A stretch of DNA of 64,000 nucleotides from Novosphingobium capsulatum NBRC 12533 (GTDB lineage: Bacteria; Pseudomonadota; Alphaproteobacteria; Sphingomonadales; Sphingomonadaceae): positions 146,132 through 210,131 of the forward strand of contig NZ_BCYV01000003.1 of the NCBI RefSeq assembly GCF_001598375.1, in the 5' to 3' direction. Each line of letters opens with the position of its first letter. Position 1 is the first letter of the stretch. The translations under genes and the position numbers were made by a program. This document shows, piece after piece, positions 1 to 7,518 of the stretch. Under the pieces are notes generated by a model that worked only from the letters and a program-made list of their open reading frames with translations, did not search any database and was not told the DNA's origin.

Positions 1-609
1 AAGCGCTGCCGAAAGCGACGTCTCACCCCGATCATCGACCATGCCCTGCGCATTGAGCAGGCCCAGGCTCTGCGCCCCCGCACTGGTCATGTCCACGGTA
101 CCGGCCACCGCGCCGGCGCCGAACGCGCCCGAGCCGCCGCCGCGCTGCACGCGCACGCTGGCCAACCGTTCGGGATCGATCGCGGTCATCGGGATATAGC
201 CAAAGAACGGGTCGGCCATCGGTACGCCATCGAGCAGCACCAGCGTGCGGCTGGTGGCATTGCCACCCAGCGCGCGCAGCGTGATGCCCTGCGCCGAAGG
301 GTTGGACGCGCGGCTGTCTGACCGGCGAAACTGTTGCACGCCGGCGGCCGAGAGCAGCGCATCATCGATTCGCCCCGATGCCGTAGCCTGAAGCTGCGCG
401 GCGGAAATCGTCTGGGTGTCATAGGCCGGAGCCGCCGGGCTTTGCCCCAGGCCTTCACCCGTCACCACGATGGTCGCGCCGCCATCACCCGCATCAGGTG
501 CCTCGGCCGCCCAGGCTGCACTCGGCAGGGCCTGCACGAGTGCGGCCGAAACCAGCGCGGCAGGCGCAAGCGACGCCAACAGAACGGAACGGGATTTTGC
601 AACTCTCAC
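1..609 (-). CDS. TonB-dependent outer membrane receptor, N-terminal part (runs off the window)
   Basis: Outer membrane active transporter; only the signal peptide and most of the plug domain are inside the window, and the beta-barrel lies beyond the left edge. A GTG start at 609 gives an Ala/Leu-rich signal peptide ending near AAWAAEAP, then a TonB-box-like TIVVTGE segment and plug motifs (ALGGNATSRTLVLLDGVP and RVQRGGGSGAFGAGA). AGAGGATAAAG precedes the start at a longish spacing. The cargo cannot be deduced. No cobalamin riboswitch is recognisable in the leader. Confidence 0.85.
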   Translation of the reverse strand, partial: MRVAKSRSVLLASLAPAALVSAALVQALPSAAWAAEAPDAGDGGATIVVTGEGLGQSPAAPAYDTQTISAAQLQATASGRIDDALLSAAGVQQFRRSDSRASNPSAQGITLRALGGNATSRTLVLLDGVPMADPFFGYIPMTAIDPERLASVRVQRGGGSGAFGAGAVAGTVDMTSAGAQSLGLLNAQGMVDDRGETSLSAAL

Positions 610-832
610 GTGCACTTGGCTTTATCCTCTCGTGACGGTCCAGGGCCGGTCGCCCTTATGATCGGGCCGTATGGCGCCGTCATCCGCGTTCGTTATCTTT
701 TTCGGCTTGGGTCTGAACCATGCGGCTTTGCTGCCACATGCCCCCCGGCTCGGCCTCGCCACGATGGTCGTTTGCCCGCCCGCGCGCCATTGATCCTAGG
801 AACAATACGCGGCTCCTTGCTCGGCAAAACCA

Positions 833-941
833 GACGAAAAAAAAGGCCGCACCAGATGGGCGGCCCTTGGATAGTTTGGGAGAGGATGCCTGAAAGGCCC
901 GTCCCTTTTGTCTGCCGCAGCGCAAAAGCGCAAGTGCGAAA
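833..941 (-). ncRNA. Candidate small RNA or attenuated leader, about 108 nt
   Basis: Reading the minus strand, a sigma-70-like promoter (948-976) would start a transcript near 941, and a strong intrinsic terminator (836-866) would end it near 833. No protein gene fits inside. The predicted RNA has a small GCGC-TTTT-GCGC hairpin and a pyrimidine-rich segment TCCTCTCCC that could pair with Shine-Dalgarno sequences. Alternatively it is a prematurely terminated leader of the TonB receptor, whose start is about 225 bases further on. This is inference from signals only. Confidence 0.35.
836..866 (-). terminator. Rho-independent terminator (minus strand)
   Basis: On the minus strand the stem GGCCGC / GCGGCC encloses the loop CCATCTGGT and is followed by a run of eight or more T. 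No minus-strand protein gene lies upstream, so it would end an RNA started near 941. Confidence 0.7.
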
Positions 942-947
942 ATTTGG

Positions 948-976
948 TATACAGTTGCATAGAATGCAATTGTTAA
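948..976 (-). promoter_or_regulatory. Sigma-70-like promoter with an operator-like dyad in its spacer
   Basis: On the minus strand TTAACA is followed 17 bases later by TGTATA. The spacer contains TTGCAT-TCT-ATGCAA, a perfect 6-3-6 dyad (955-969) placed where a repressor would block polymerase. It would drive the candidate RNA at 833-941. Confidence 0.4.
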
Positions 977-1111
977 CACGCTTGCAGGAAACGCTGTTTC
1001 CCCCATGGAACCATGGATTAGGGTTAAAATTATGGAAATAAACAGAAAAAGCCGATTGAAACATCCGCAACCGGTTGGCGGCGATGCGCAATTTGCAAAC
1101 TGCTAAGCCCG

Positions 1112-1125
1112 TTCGCCTAGGCGAA
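1112..1125. promoter_or_regulatory. Perfect 14-bp palindrome upstream of vdh
   Basis: TTCGCCTAGGCGAA is fully self-complementary and lies about 60 bases upstream of the vdh -35 box. It is a possible regulator site; no regulator can be assigned. Confidence 0.35.
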
Positions 1126-1184
1126 ATGACAGGGTGGGGGCTTACCCTTTCGGGCACGACTTGGCCACTGCTGACAGTCCCGTG

Positions 1185-1213
1185 TTGCAGGCTCCCGGGA
1201 TGATTGCTATAAA
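1185..1213 (+). promoter_or_regulatory. vdh promoter
   Basis: TTGCAG and TATAAA are separated by 17 bases, which places the transcription start near 1220, about 20 bases before the vdh ATG. GGGAGA at 1227-1232 is the ribosome binding site. Confidence 0.55.
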
Positions 1214-1238
1214 CCATAACATAATTGGGAGACTCACG

Positions 1239-2639
1239 ATGCAGTTCGAACGGCGCAATCCCCTTGATGGTACGGTGGCCTCCTCGGCGCAGGCCATGCA
1301 GGCGGCCGACATTCCCGCGATCACGGCGAAGGCGGCCGCTGCCTTTCCCGCGTGGGCTGCGCTGGGCCCCAATGCCCGCCGCGCCGTGCTGATGAAGGCG
1401 GCCAGCGCGCTCGAAGCGCGCGCCGATGCCTTTGTCGAGGCGATGATGGGCGAAATCGGCGCGACCAAGGGCTGGGCGCTGTTCAACCTGGGCCTGGCGG
1501 CCAGCATGGTGCGCGAAGCGGCGGCCCTTACCACGCAGATCGCTGGCGAAGTGATCCCGTCCGACAAGCCCGGCTGCCTGGCCATGGCGCTGCGCGAACC
1601 GGTCGGCACGATCCTGGGCATCGCCCCGTGGAACGCGCCGATCATCCTGGGCGTGCGCGCCATCGCCGTGCCGCTGGCCTGTGGCAACGCCGTGATCCTC
1701 AAGGCATCGGAACAGTGCCCGCGCACCCACGCCCTGATCATCGAGGCCTTTGCCGAGGCCGGCTTCCCCGAAGGCGTGGTGCAGGTCGTCACCAATGCCC
1801 CGGCCGATGCCGGCGCCGTGGTTGGCGCGCTGATCGATGCGCCGCAGGTCAAGCGTATCAACTTCACCGGCTCCACCGCCGTGGGCAAGATCATCGCCAC
1901 GCGCGCGGCCGGCCATCTCAAGCCCTGCCTGCTCGAACTGGGCGGCAAGGCGCCCCTGATCGTGCTGGAAGATGCTGATCTGGATGAAGCGGTCAAGGCC
2001 GCTGCGTTCGGCGCCTTCATGAACCAGGGCCAGATCTGCATGAGCACCGAGCGGATCATCGTGGTCGAGGCCGTCGCCGCCGAATTTGCCAAGCGGTTCA
2101 AGGCCAAGGTCGAAACCCTGGCCGTGGGTGACCCGCGCGAGGGCAAGACCCCGCTGGGCGCGGTGGTCGATGCCAAGACCGTGGCCCACTGCCAAAGCCT
2201 GGTGCAGGATGCGCTCGACCATGGCGCCACGCTGCTGGCCGGTGGCGACACCACGCACAACGTGCTGATGCCCGCCCATGTCGTCGATGGCGTGACGCAG
2301 GACATGAAGCTGTTCCGCGATGAAAGCTTTGGCCCGGTGGTTGGCGTGATCCATGCCCGCGATGAAGCGCATGCCATCGAACTGGCCAACGACAGCGAAT
2401 ATGGCCTCTCGGCCGCGGTCTTTACCCGCGATACCGCGCGCGGCCTGCGCGTGGCGCGCCAGATCCATTCGGGCATCTGCCACGTCAACGGCCCCACCGT
2501 GCACGATGAAGCACAGATGCCCTTCGGCGGCGTCGGCGCCTCGGGCTACGGCCGCTTTGGCGGCAAGGCCGGCATCGACAGCTTCACCGAACTGCGCTGG
2601 ATCACCATGGAAACCCAGCCCGGTCACTTCCCGATTTAA
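1239..2639 (+). CDS. vdh: Vanillin dehydrogenase (aldehyde dehydrogenase family)
   Basis: NAD(P)-dependent oxidation of an aromatic aldehyde, most likely vanillin to vanillate. The 466-residue protein is a full-length aldehyde dehydrogenase: PWNAP near residue 130, the FTGST cofactor motif, the general base Glu at about 233 in LELGGKAP, and the catalytic Cys at about 267 in NQGQICMS. The start at 1239 follows GGGAGA and a good promoter; a longer upstream frame lacks a ribosome site. The gene immediately downstream is feruloyl-CoA hydratase-lyase, which releases vanillin, so context supports vanillin (and 4-hydroxybenzaldehyde) over other aldehydes. Salicylaldehyde or benzaldehyde dehydrogenase is the alternative. 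Confidence 0.82.
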   Translation: MQFERRNPLDGTVASSAQAMQAADIPAITAKAAAAFPAWAALGPNARRAVLMKAASALEARADAFVEAMMGEIGATKGWALFNLGLAASMVREAAALTTQIAGEVIPSDKPGCLAMALREPVGTILGIAPWNAPIILGVRAIAVPLACGNAVILKASEQCPRTHALIIEAFAEAGFPEGVVQVVTNAPADAGAVVGALIDAPQVKRINFTGSTAVGKIIATRAAGHLKPCLLELGGKAPLIVLEDADLDEAVKAAAFGAFMNQGQICMSTERIIVVEAVAAEFAKRFKAKVETLAVGDPREGKTPLGAVVDAKTVAHCQSLVQDALDHGATLLAGGDTTHNVLMPAHVVDGVTQDMKLFRDESFGPVVGVIHARDEAHAIELANDSEYGLSAAVFTRDTARGLRVARQIHSGICHVNGPTVHDEAQMPFGGVGASGYGRFGGKAGIDSFTELRWITMETQPGHFPI

Positions 2640-2654
2640 CAGTTCCATCCCCTC

Positions 2655-2736
2655 GTCATCCCGGGCTTGACCCGGGATCCCGCTTCTTTCTTTGCGACCA
2701 CCAAAGTGGGACCCCGGATCAAGTCCGGGGTGACGA
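2655..2736. repeat. Repeat family B, inverted pair
   Basis: Two copies of the palindromic unit CCCCGGATCAAGTCCGGGG lie in the vdh-ech gap; the left copy is a diverged form with GGGCTTGACCC. The same unit recurs near 5.3, 7.4 and 60.3 kb. Confidence 0.8.
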
Positions 2737-2741
2737 AGTGA

Positions 2742-2755
2742 GAAATTCAAATTTC
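2742..2755. promoter_or_regulatory. Palindrome upstream of the hydratase-lyase gene
   Basis: GAAATT-CA-AATTTC is a 6-2-6 dyad about 37 bases before the ech start codon. It is AT-rich against a GC-rich background and well placed for a MarR-type operator; no regulator gene is adjacent. Confidence 0.35.
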
Positions 2756-2791
2756 CCATATTTCCGAAACATAACCAGAAAGGACAAGAGC

Positions 2792-3643
2792 ATGGCAGAC
2801 GAACAGGCCGTTCGCGCGGAAGAGGATACCGTTGCCGTCACGATCGAGAACCGCATCGCCTGGGTGCGTTTCAATCGCCCGGAAAAGCGCAACTGCATGA
2901 GCCCCAAGCTCAACCGCCAGATGCTCAAGGTGATCGAGGAACTCGAATTCCGCGATGACGTGGGCGTGCTGGTGCTGTCGGGCGAGGGCGATGCCTGGTC
3001 GGCCGGCATGGATCTCAAGGAATACTTCCGCGAAACCGAAGCGCAGGGCCTGTGGGCGATCCGCAAGTCGCAGCGCGAAGCCTATCGCTGGTGGAACCGC
3101 CTGCGCTGGTATGAAAAGCCAACGATCGCCATGGTCAACGGCTGGTGCTTTGGCGGCGGCTATGGCCCGCTCTATGCGTGCGATATCGCCGTCGCTTCCG
3201 ACGATGCGCAGTTCGGCCTGTCGGAAATCAACTGGGGCATCCTGCCGGGCGGCGGCGCGTCCAAGGTGGCGGCCGATCTCATGCCGCTGCGCAAGGCGAT
3301 CTATCACGCCATGATGGGTGAAAACCTCACCGGTCCGCAGGCGGCGGCGCAAGGGCTGGTTACCGAATCCGTGCCCCACGCCCAGCTCAAGGCCCGCGTG
3401 ACCGAGATTGCCGAGGCGCTGCTCAAGAAGGACGGCCATGCCCTGCGCGCCACCAAGTGGGCCGTGCGTCGCATGATCGACATGACCTATGAAAACGCCG
3501 AAGACTATCTGATCCGCGCCCAGGAAGCGCTGCACAGCTATGGTGGCGTGGCCGCCCGCAAGGAAGCCACGCGCCAGTTCCTCGATGAAAAGAGCTTCAA
3601 GCCCGGTCTCGGCACGTTCGATACGTCCAAGGTCAAGGGCTGA
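2792..3643 (+). CDS. ech: Feruloyl-CoA / 4-coumaroyl-CoA hydratase-lyase (HCHL)
   Basis: Hydrates feruloyl-CoA and then cleaves it to vanillin and acetyl-CoA, the key step of CoA-dependent non-beta-oxidative ferulate degradation. The 283-residue crotonase-fold protein carries HCHL signatures: AGMDLKEYFRE with Tyr78, NGWCFGGGY, and FGLSEINWGI with Glu145. Tyr239 in the NAEDYL segment matches the third functional residue known from Pseudomonas HCHL. AAAGGAC precedes the ATG. It follows vdh after 152 bases containing repeat B, so it may have its own promoter. A feruloyl-CoA synthetase, needed for the pathway, is not in this window. Confidence 0.9.
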   Translation: MADEQAVRAEEDTVAVTIENRIAWVRFNRPEKRNCMSPKLNRQMLKVIEELEFRDDVGVLVLSGEGDAWSAGMDLKEYFRETEAQGLWAIRKSQREAYRWWNRLRWYEKPTIAMVNGWCFGGGYGPLYACDIAVASDDAQFGLSEINWGILPGGGASKVAADLMPLRKAIYHAMMGENLTGPQAAAQGLVTESVPHAQLKARVTEIAEALLKKDGHALRATKWAVRRMIDMTYENAEDYLIRAQEALHSYGGVAARKEATRQFLDEKSFKPGLGTFDTSKVKG

Positions 3644-3670
3644 TCCACACTCTGCTGCGGCAGGCGCAAG

Positions 3671-3699
3671 CCCCGGTGCCCCATGGGCGCCGGGGTTTT
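3671..3699 (+). terminator. Rho-independent terminator after ech
   Basis: The stem CCCCGGTGCCC / GGGCGCCGGGG is followed by TTTT, directly downstream of the ech stop codon. Confidence 0.75.
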
Positions 3700-3778
3700 G
3701 CACATCTGGCATCGCAAAAAAGGTTGTGTGCGAAACCGATCGGTATCAGGTTCCGCGCCCAGAAGGAGTGCCCCCCAC

Positions 3779-5197
3779 ATGAAACTGACGTTGCACCTGG
3801 TTTCGCCTGCCATTCTGAGCGTTGCCGCCGTGGCGCTTGCCAGCACGCCCGCGCTTGCCGCCGGCAATTCCCATGCCGAGGCCGAAGCCCAGACTCTCGA
3901 GCTGTCCAAGCAGAGCATCGCCATGCGCTCGGTCCAGGGGCCGGGCAACGAAACGCCCAAGGTGGCGGCACTCTATCGCGACGCGCTGGTCAAGGCCGGC
4001 TGGGCGGCGTCCGACATCGACATCGTGCCCGTTGACGATACCGCCTATCTGATCGCCACCTGGAAGGGCAGCGATCCCAGCCTCAAGCCGCTGGTGCTGT
4101 CGGGCCACATGGACGTGGTCGAGGCCAAGCGCGCCGATTGGCAGCGCGATCCCTTCGTGCCGGTGGTCGAACACGGCTATCTGTTCGGGCGCGGCGCGCT
4201 CGACATGAAGTTCAACGCCGCGCTCGCGGTCTCCACGCTCATCGAGATGCGCCACAAGGGCTACAAGCCCAAGCGCACGATCATCATCGCCTTTTCTGGC
4301 GATGAAGAAACCACGATGAAGACCAGCCGCCTGATTGCCGAACGGCTCAAGGGCCAGGCGGGCCTGGTCATCAACGTCGATGGTGGTGGCGGCATGCTGG
4401 CCGAAGATACCGGCAAGCCGCTGGCCTGGACCTGGGACGGCGCGGAAAAGAACTATGCCGATTTCCAGCTGGAAGTGACCAACCCCGGCGGCCACAGTTC
4501 CGCCCCGCGCAAGGACAATGCGATTGTCCAGCTCAGCCAGGCGCTGGTCAATATCGGCGCCTATCACTTCACCCCGGAACAGAGCCCGCTGACCAAGGCG
4601 TTCTTCGAAAGCGCCGCCAAGATCACGCCTGATCCCAAGGTTGCCGGCGCGATGCGTTCGTTCGCGGCCGACCCCACCGATGCCGATGCCATCGCCACGC
4701 TGCGGTCCTTGCCCGAATTCATTGGCCGCATCGAAACCACCTGCGTGCCCACCATGGTCAACGGCGGCCACGCCTTGAACGCGCTGCCGCAGCGCGCCAC
4801 GGCCAACATCAACTGCCGCATCTTCCCCGGCCACAAGCGCGAAGACATCATGGCCGAACTGGCCAAGGTGGCGAACATGCCCGTGGTCAAGTTCAGCGAC
4901 GTGACCGAAGGCTCCACCCCGTCACCGGCCAGCCCGATGCGCCCCGATTTCGTCAATGCGGCGAACAAGGCCATTCACCTTGCCTATCCCGGCATTGCCG
5001 TGATCCCGGCCCAGGCCTCGGGCGCCTCGGACTCGATGTGGTATCGCGTCAACGGTATCGATGCCTATGGCGCCAGCCCCGTGCTGATCAAGGACAGCGA
5101 AGAATTCGCCCACGGCCTGAATGAGCGCGTGCCCCTGTCCAACGTCGCGCCGGGCATCGTCTACTTCACCAGCCTGTTCACCGACCTATCGAAGTAA
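3779..5197 (+). CDS. Secreted M20 family metallopeptidase
   Basis: Zinc-dependent exopeptidase or deacylase of the M20 (carboxypeptidase G2 / ArgE / DapE) group, exported by a Sec signal peptide (about residues 1-27, ending ALAAGN). The 472-residue protein shows the metal-site motifs SGHMDVV and GRGALDMKF, the catalytic Glu pair in SGDEET, the dimerisation-domain motif NPGGHSSAP and a C-terminal His in EEFAHG. AAGGAG sits 10 bases before the chosen ATG. It lies alone between the ech terminator and repeat A. The peptide or amidated substrate is unknown. Confidence 0.85.
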   Translation: MKLTLHLVSPAILSVAAVALASTPALAAGNSHAEAEAQTLELSKQSIAMRSVQGPGNETPKVAALYRDALVKAGWAASDIDIVPVDDTAYLIATWKGSDPSLKPLVLSGHMDVVEAKRADWQRDPFVPVVEHGYLFGRGALDMKFNAALAVSTLIEMRHKGYKPKRTIIIAFSGDEETTMKTSRLIAERLKGQAGLVINVDGGGGMLAEDTGKPLAWTWDGAEKNYADFQLEVTNPGGHSSAPRKDNAIVQLSQALVNIGAYHFTPEQSPLTKAFFESAAKITPDPKVAGAMRSFAADPTDADAIATLRSLPEFIGRIETTCVPTMVNGGHALNALPQRATANINCRIFPGHKREDIMAELAKVANMPVVKFSDVTEGSTPSPASPMRPDFVNAANKAIHLAYPGIAVIPAQASGASDSMWYRVNGIDAYGASPVLIKDSEEFAHGLNERVPLSNVAPGIVYFTSLFTDLSK

Positions 5198-5206
5198 AGC
5201 TGAAGC

Positions 5207-5247
5207 AAAAGCCCCCTCCTCTTCAGAGGAGGGGGTTGGGGGTGGTG
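5207..5247 (+). repeat. Repeat family A (single copy)
   Basis: The hairpin CCCCCTCCTC-TTCA-GAGGAGGGGG is followed by TTGGGGGTGGTG. It lies directly after the M20 peptidase stop and could also serve as a transcription end. Other copies occur at 9.1, 14.9, 19.7, 24.7, 34.0, 44.7 and 46.4 kb. Confidence 0.85.
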
Positions 5248-5271
5248 GAAGCGGAGCGCTGCGTAGCCATA

Positions 5272-5303
5272 AAGCTGGACCCCGGATCAAGTCCGGGGTG
5301 ACG
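5272..5303. repeat. Repeat family B (single copy)
   Basis: GGACCCCGGATCAAGTCCGG with flanking GGTGACG, identical in its core to the copies at 2.7, 7.4 and 60.3 kb. Confidence 0.8.
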
Positions 5304-5342
5304 GGAATGTTTGTAAATCCCGGCCGTTGTTATTCAAAAATT

Positions 5343-5413
5343 CCCACACGAAGCCACGAAGCCACGAAGCCACGAAGCGTCACGTATCTTCGTGACTTCG
5401 TGCCTTCGTGTGA
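5343..5413. repeat. Repeat family C: CCACGAAG hairpin
   Basis: Tandem CACGAAGC units on the left pair with CTTCGTG units on the right, making a long imperfect hairpin just after the tetR stop. A second, more perfect copy lies at 60116-60184. Confidence 0.75.
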
Positions 5414-5415
5414 AA

Positions 5416-6087
5416 TTATTCCTTCACCGGCCCACACACCGTCCCCAGAAACCGCCGCGCAATCGCCCCGGCTTCCTCGCTGGAAAAGCACTGCGGCGAC
5501 AGGCACAGTTCCAGCCACAACCCGTCCACCAACGCCGTCACCGCAATGGCGGCGTGGCGCAAGTCACCCTCGGCCACGCCGGCCTCGCGCAGCAACTGCT
5601 CCAGCCGGGCGCGATAGCCGGCATATTGCTCGTCGTGCTGGCGGGCGATCTGCGGCTGGCTGGTCACCAGGCTCCAGAACGCGATCCACGTGGCCAGCAA
5701 GGCCGGCTGGGCAATCGGTGCGGTAAAGCTGGCGGTGACGAATGCCTCAAGCTGCGCGCGCGGTTCGCTGGGCGCGGCTGCCACCGCCGCATTGAGTGCC
5801 TGCGTCACCATGGCATCGACGTGGGTATAGGTTTCGGCGATCAGCGCATCGATCCCGCTGAAATAGTGGCCGACCAGGCCAGGCGATACGCCGGCCTCCT
5901 GGGCAATCGCGCGCACGCTGGCGCCATTGGCACCGGCGCGGGCCAGCACGCGCATCGCCGCCTCTATCAGGCTGTGGCGGCGCGCATCGGGTTCGGCCCG
6001 GCGTGGCAGCGCGCGATCTGTGGCGGCGGCACGGGCGGGGGTGGCGGCACGCGGAACGCGCCCAGGCCGGGGATCGACACCTTGCAT
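5416..6087 (-). CDS. TetR family transcriptional regulator (BetI-like)
   Basis: DNA-binding repressor of 223 residues. The N-terminal helix-turn-helix spans about residues 38-85 (RHSLIEAAMRVLARAG, then VRAIAQEAGVSPGLVGHYF); the rest is an all-helical ligand-binding domain. The spacing and wording of the helix-turn-helix resemble BetI. Start 6087 follows GGGAAG; a longer frame upstream would overlap the operator. It is divergent from the Rieske oxygenase gene with only 61 bases between, and a perfect-arm dyad in that gap is the obvious operator, so it probably controls both genes. The effector is unknown. Confidence 0.85.
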   Translation of the reverse strand: MQGVDPRPGRVPRAATPARAAATDRALPRRAEPDARRHSLIEAAMRVLARAGANGASVRAIAQEAGVSPGLVGHYFSGIDALIAETYTHVDAMVTQALNAAVAAAPSEPRAQLEAFVTASFTAPIAQPALLATWIAFWSLVTSQPQIARQHDEQYAGYRARLEQLLREAGVAEGDLRHAAIAVTALVDGLWLELCLSPQCFSSEEAGAIARRFLGTVCGPVKE

Positions 6088-6107
6088 CTTGCACTTCCCG
6101 ATGGTTG

Positions 6108-6123
6108 TTGTACGATCGTTCAA
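6108..6123. promoter_or_regulatory. Probable TetR operator
   Basis: TTGTACGATCGTTCAA is a 16-bp dyad with a perfect ACGATCGT core and TTG/CAA ends, centred between the divergent tetR and Rieske genes. Its form matches BetI-type operators, agreeing with the adjacent regulator. Confidence 0.6.
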
Positions 6124-6148
6124 TAAGAAATCACGCGGGGAGTCACCC

Positions 6149-7372
6149 ATGGCCGATCTTGCCCTTGATGAACACCGCCATTTGACCATGGCGCAACGCG
6201 CCGGTGACGGCGCCGCGCCCGATCCCGATGCCGATTGGAGCCTGCCGGGCTGGATCTATCGCGATCCCGAATTTGCCGCGCTGGAGATGGAACGGATCAT
6301 CCGCCCCTCGTGGCAGATCGTGTGCCACGCCAGCGATCTGGACCAGCCCGGCGCCTGGCGCAGCCTGGCCTATTGCGGCGAGAACGTCATCGTCGTGCGC
6401 GGCGAGGACGGTGCCATCCGCGCGTTCCACAACCTGTGCCGCCACCGCGCCATGCGCCTGGTCGATGGCGTGGCGGGTTGCGCGCGCAAGCTGGTGTGCC
6501 CCTATCACGCCTGGACCTATGAAACCGATGGGCGGCTGACCGGCGTGCCGATGAAGCGCGATTATCCCGCGCTCGATCTGGCGCAGAACGGGCTGGTGCC
6601 GGTCGATCTGGAAGTGTGGCACGGCTTTGTCTTCGTGCGGCTTGAGGATCACGGCTTTCCCACGGTGGCCGAGATGATGGCGCCCTATGAAGCCGAAGTG
6701 GCACCCTATCGCCTGGCCGACATGCGCCGCATGGGCGATGTGCGCGAACGCAGCCGCGCGGTGAACTGGAAGAACGTGGGCGATAACTATTCCGACAACC
6801 TGCACATTCCCGTGGCGCACGACGGTCTCTCGCGCATCTTTGGCAAGTCCTACGAGATTTCGGCAGAGCCCTGGGTCGATCGCATGAAGGGCGATCTGGT
6901 CGATGCGCCGAGTCCGCATTTCTGGGAGCGGTTCTACCAGACGCACCTGCCGCGCGTGCCGCATCTGCCCGATGTGGCGCAGCGGCGCTGGCTCTATTAC
7001 AAGCTGTGGCCCAACATGGCGTTCGACATCTATGCCGATCAGATCGATTTCATGCAGTGGCTGCCCACATCGCCGACCACCTGCACCTTGCGCGAAATGG
7101 TCTTTGCCTTGCCCGACAGCGAAACCCCGCCCGAACAGCGGCGCACGATGAAGCTGGTGCGCTATGCCAACTGGCGGATCAACCGCGTCGTCAATGCCGA
7201 GGATACCTGGCTGATCACCAACGTGCAGCAGGGCATGCAATCGGCCCGCTATGGCGCCGGTCCGATCGGCCGCAGCGAAGTGTGTCTGCGCAGCTTTGCC
7301 CGCAAGATCCGCACCTTGATTCCCGAGGCACGGCTGCATCATCAGCCTGCCGAAGGGTGGAGCAGGCGCTAA
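6149..7372 (+). CDS. Rieske non-heme iron oxygenase, alpha subunit
   Basis: Terminal oxygenase component of a two- or three-component Rieske system. The 407-residue protein has the [2Fe-2S] ligands Cys97-x-His99 and Cys117-x2-His120 (CRHR and CPYHAW) and the mononuclear iron His219 and His224 in DNLHIPVAH. GGGGAG precedes the ATG. No ferredoxin, beta subunit or reductase gene is adjacent, so electron delivery must come from elsewhere. The next gene in the same direction encodes an FAD oxidoreductase, separated by a repeat B pair. The substrate could be an aromatic acid or a quaternary ammonium or betaine compound; the sequence alone does not decide. Confidence 0.87.
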   Translation: MADLALDEHRHLTMAQRAGDGAAPDPDADWSLPGWIYRDPEFAALEMERIIRPSWQIVCHASDLDQPGAWRSLAYCGENVIVVRGEDGAIRAFHNLCRHRAMRLVDGVAGCARKLVCPYHAWTYETDGRLTGVPMKRDYPALDLAQNGLVPVDLEVWHGFVFVRLEDHGFPTVAEMMAPYEAEVAPYRLADMRRMGDVRERSRAVNWKNVGDNYSDNLHIPVAHDGLSRIFGKSYEISAEPWVDRMKGDLVDAPSPHFWERFYQTHLPRVPHLPDVAQRRWLYYKLWPNMAFDIYADQIDFMQWLPTSPTTCTLREMVFALPDSETPPEQRRTMKLVRYANWRINRVVNAEDTWLITNVQQGMQSARYGAGPIGRSEVCLRSFARKIRTLIPEARLHHQPAEGWSRR

Positions 7373-7377
7373 ATCTT

Positions 7378-7472
7378 TTCGTCGTCACCCCGGACTTGAT
7401 CCGGGGTCCCGCTTCTTTTCCGGCGCTGTGCCAGCATTCCAGCTGGACCCCGGATCAAGTCCGGGGTGACGA
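7378..7472. repeat. Repeat family B, inverted pair
   Basis: Two facing copies of CCCCGGACTTGATCCGGGG and its complement lie 40 bases apart and fill most of the gap between the Rieske and FAD-oxidoreductase genes. Confidence 0.85.
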
Positions 7473-7518
7473 TGCCATCAACAACAGTATCTTTTGATCC
7501 CACGAAGGAACCCACACG

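Larger units (their letters stand above)
610..1238. other. Intergenic region between the TonB receptor and vdh
   Basis: This 629-base gap has no convincing protein gene. It holds a minus-strand promoter, short transcript and terminator (833-976), a perfect dyad at 1112-1125 and the vdh promoter at 1185-1213; these are listed separately. Long open frames on the minus strand here continue antisense through vdh and are shadows. Confidence 0.7.

Noticed and set aside
610..840. Cobalamin riboswitch upstream of the first TonB receptor
   Set aside because: No B12-box-like sequence or the usual conserved leader blocks could be found on the minus strand.
693..2759. Very long minus-strand reading frame opposite vdh
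   Set aside because: It is the antisense shadow of the GC-rich vdh gene: His/Arg/Gly-rich low-complexity protein, no family motif, and it runs through the repeat B pair and the intergenic region.
5343..5413. CRISPR-like tandem repeats (CCACGAAG units)
   Set aside because: Units are 9 bases with no spacers, and they fold back on their complement. This is a hairpin repeat, not an array.
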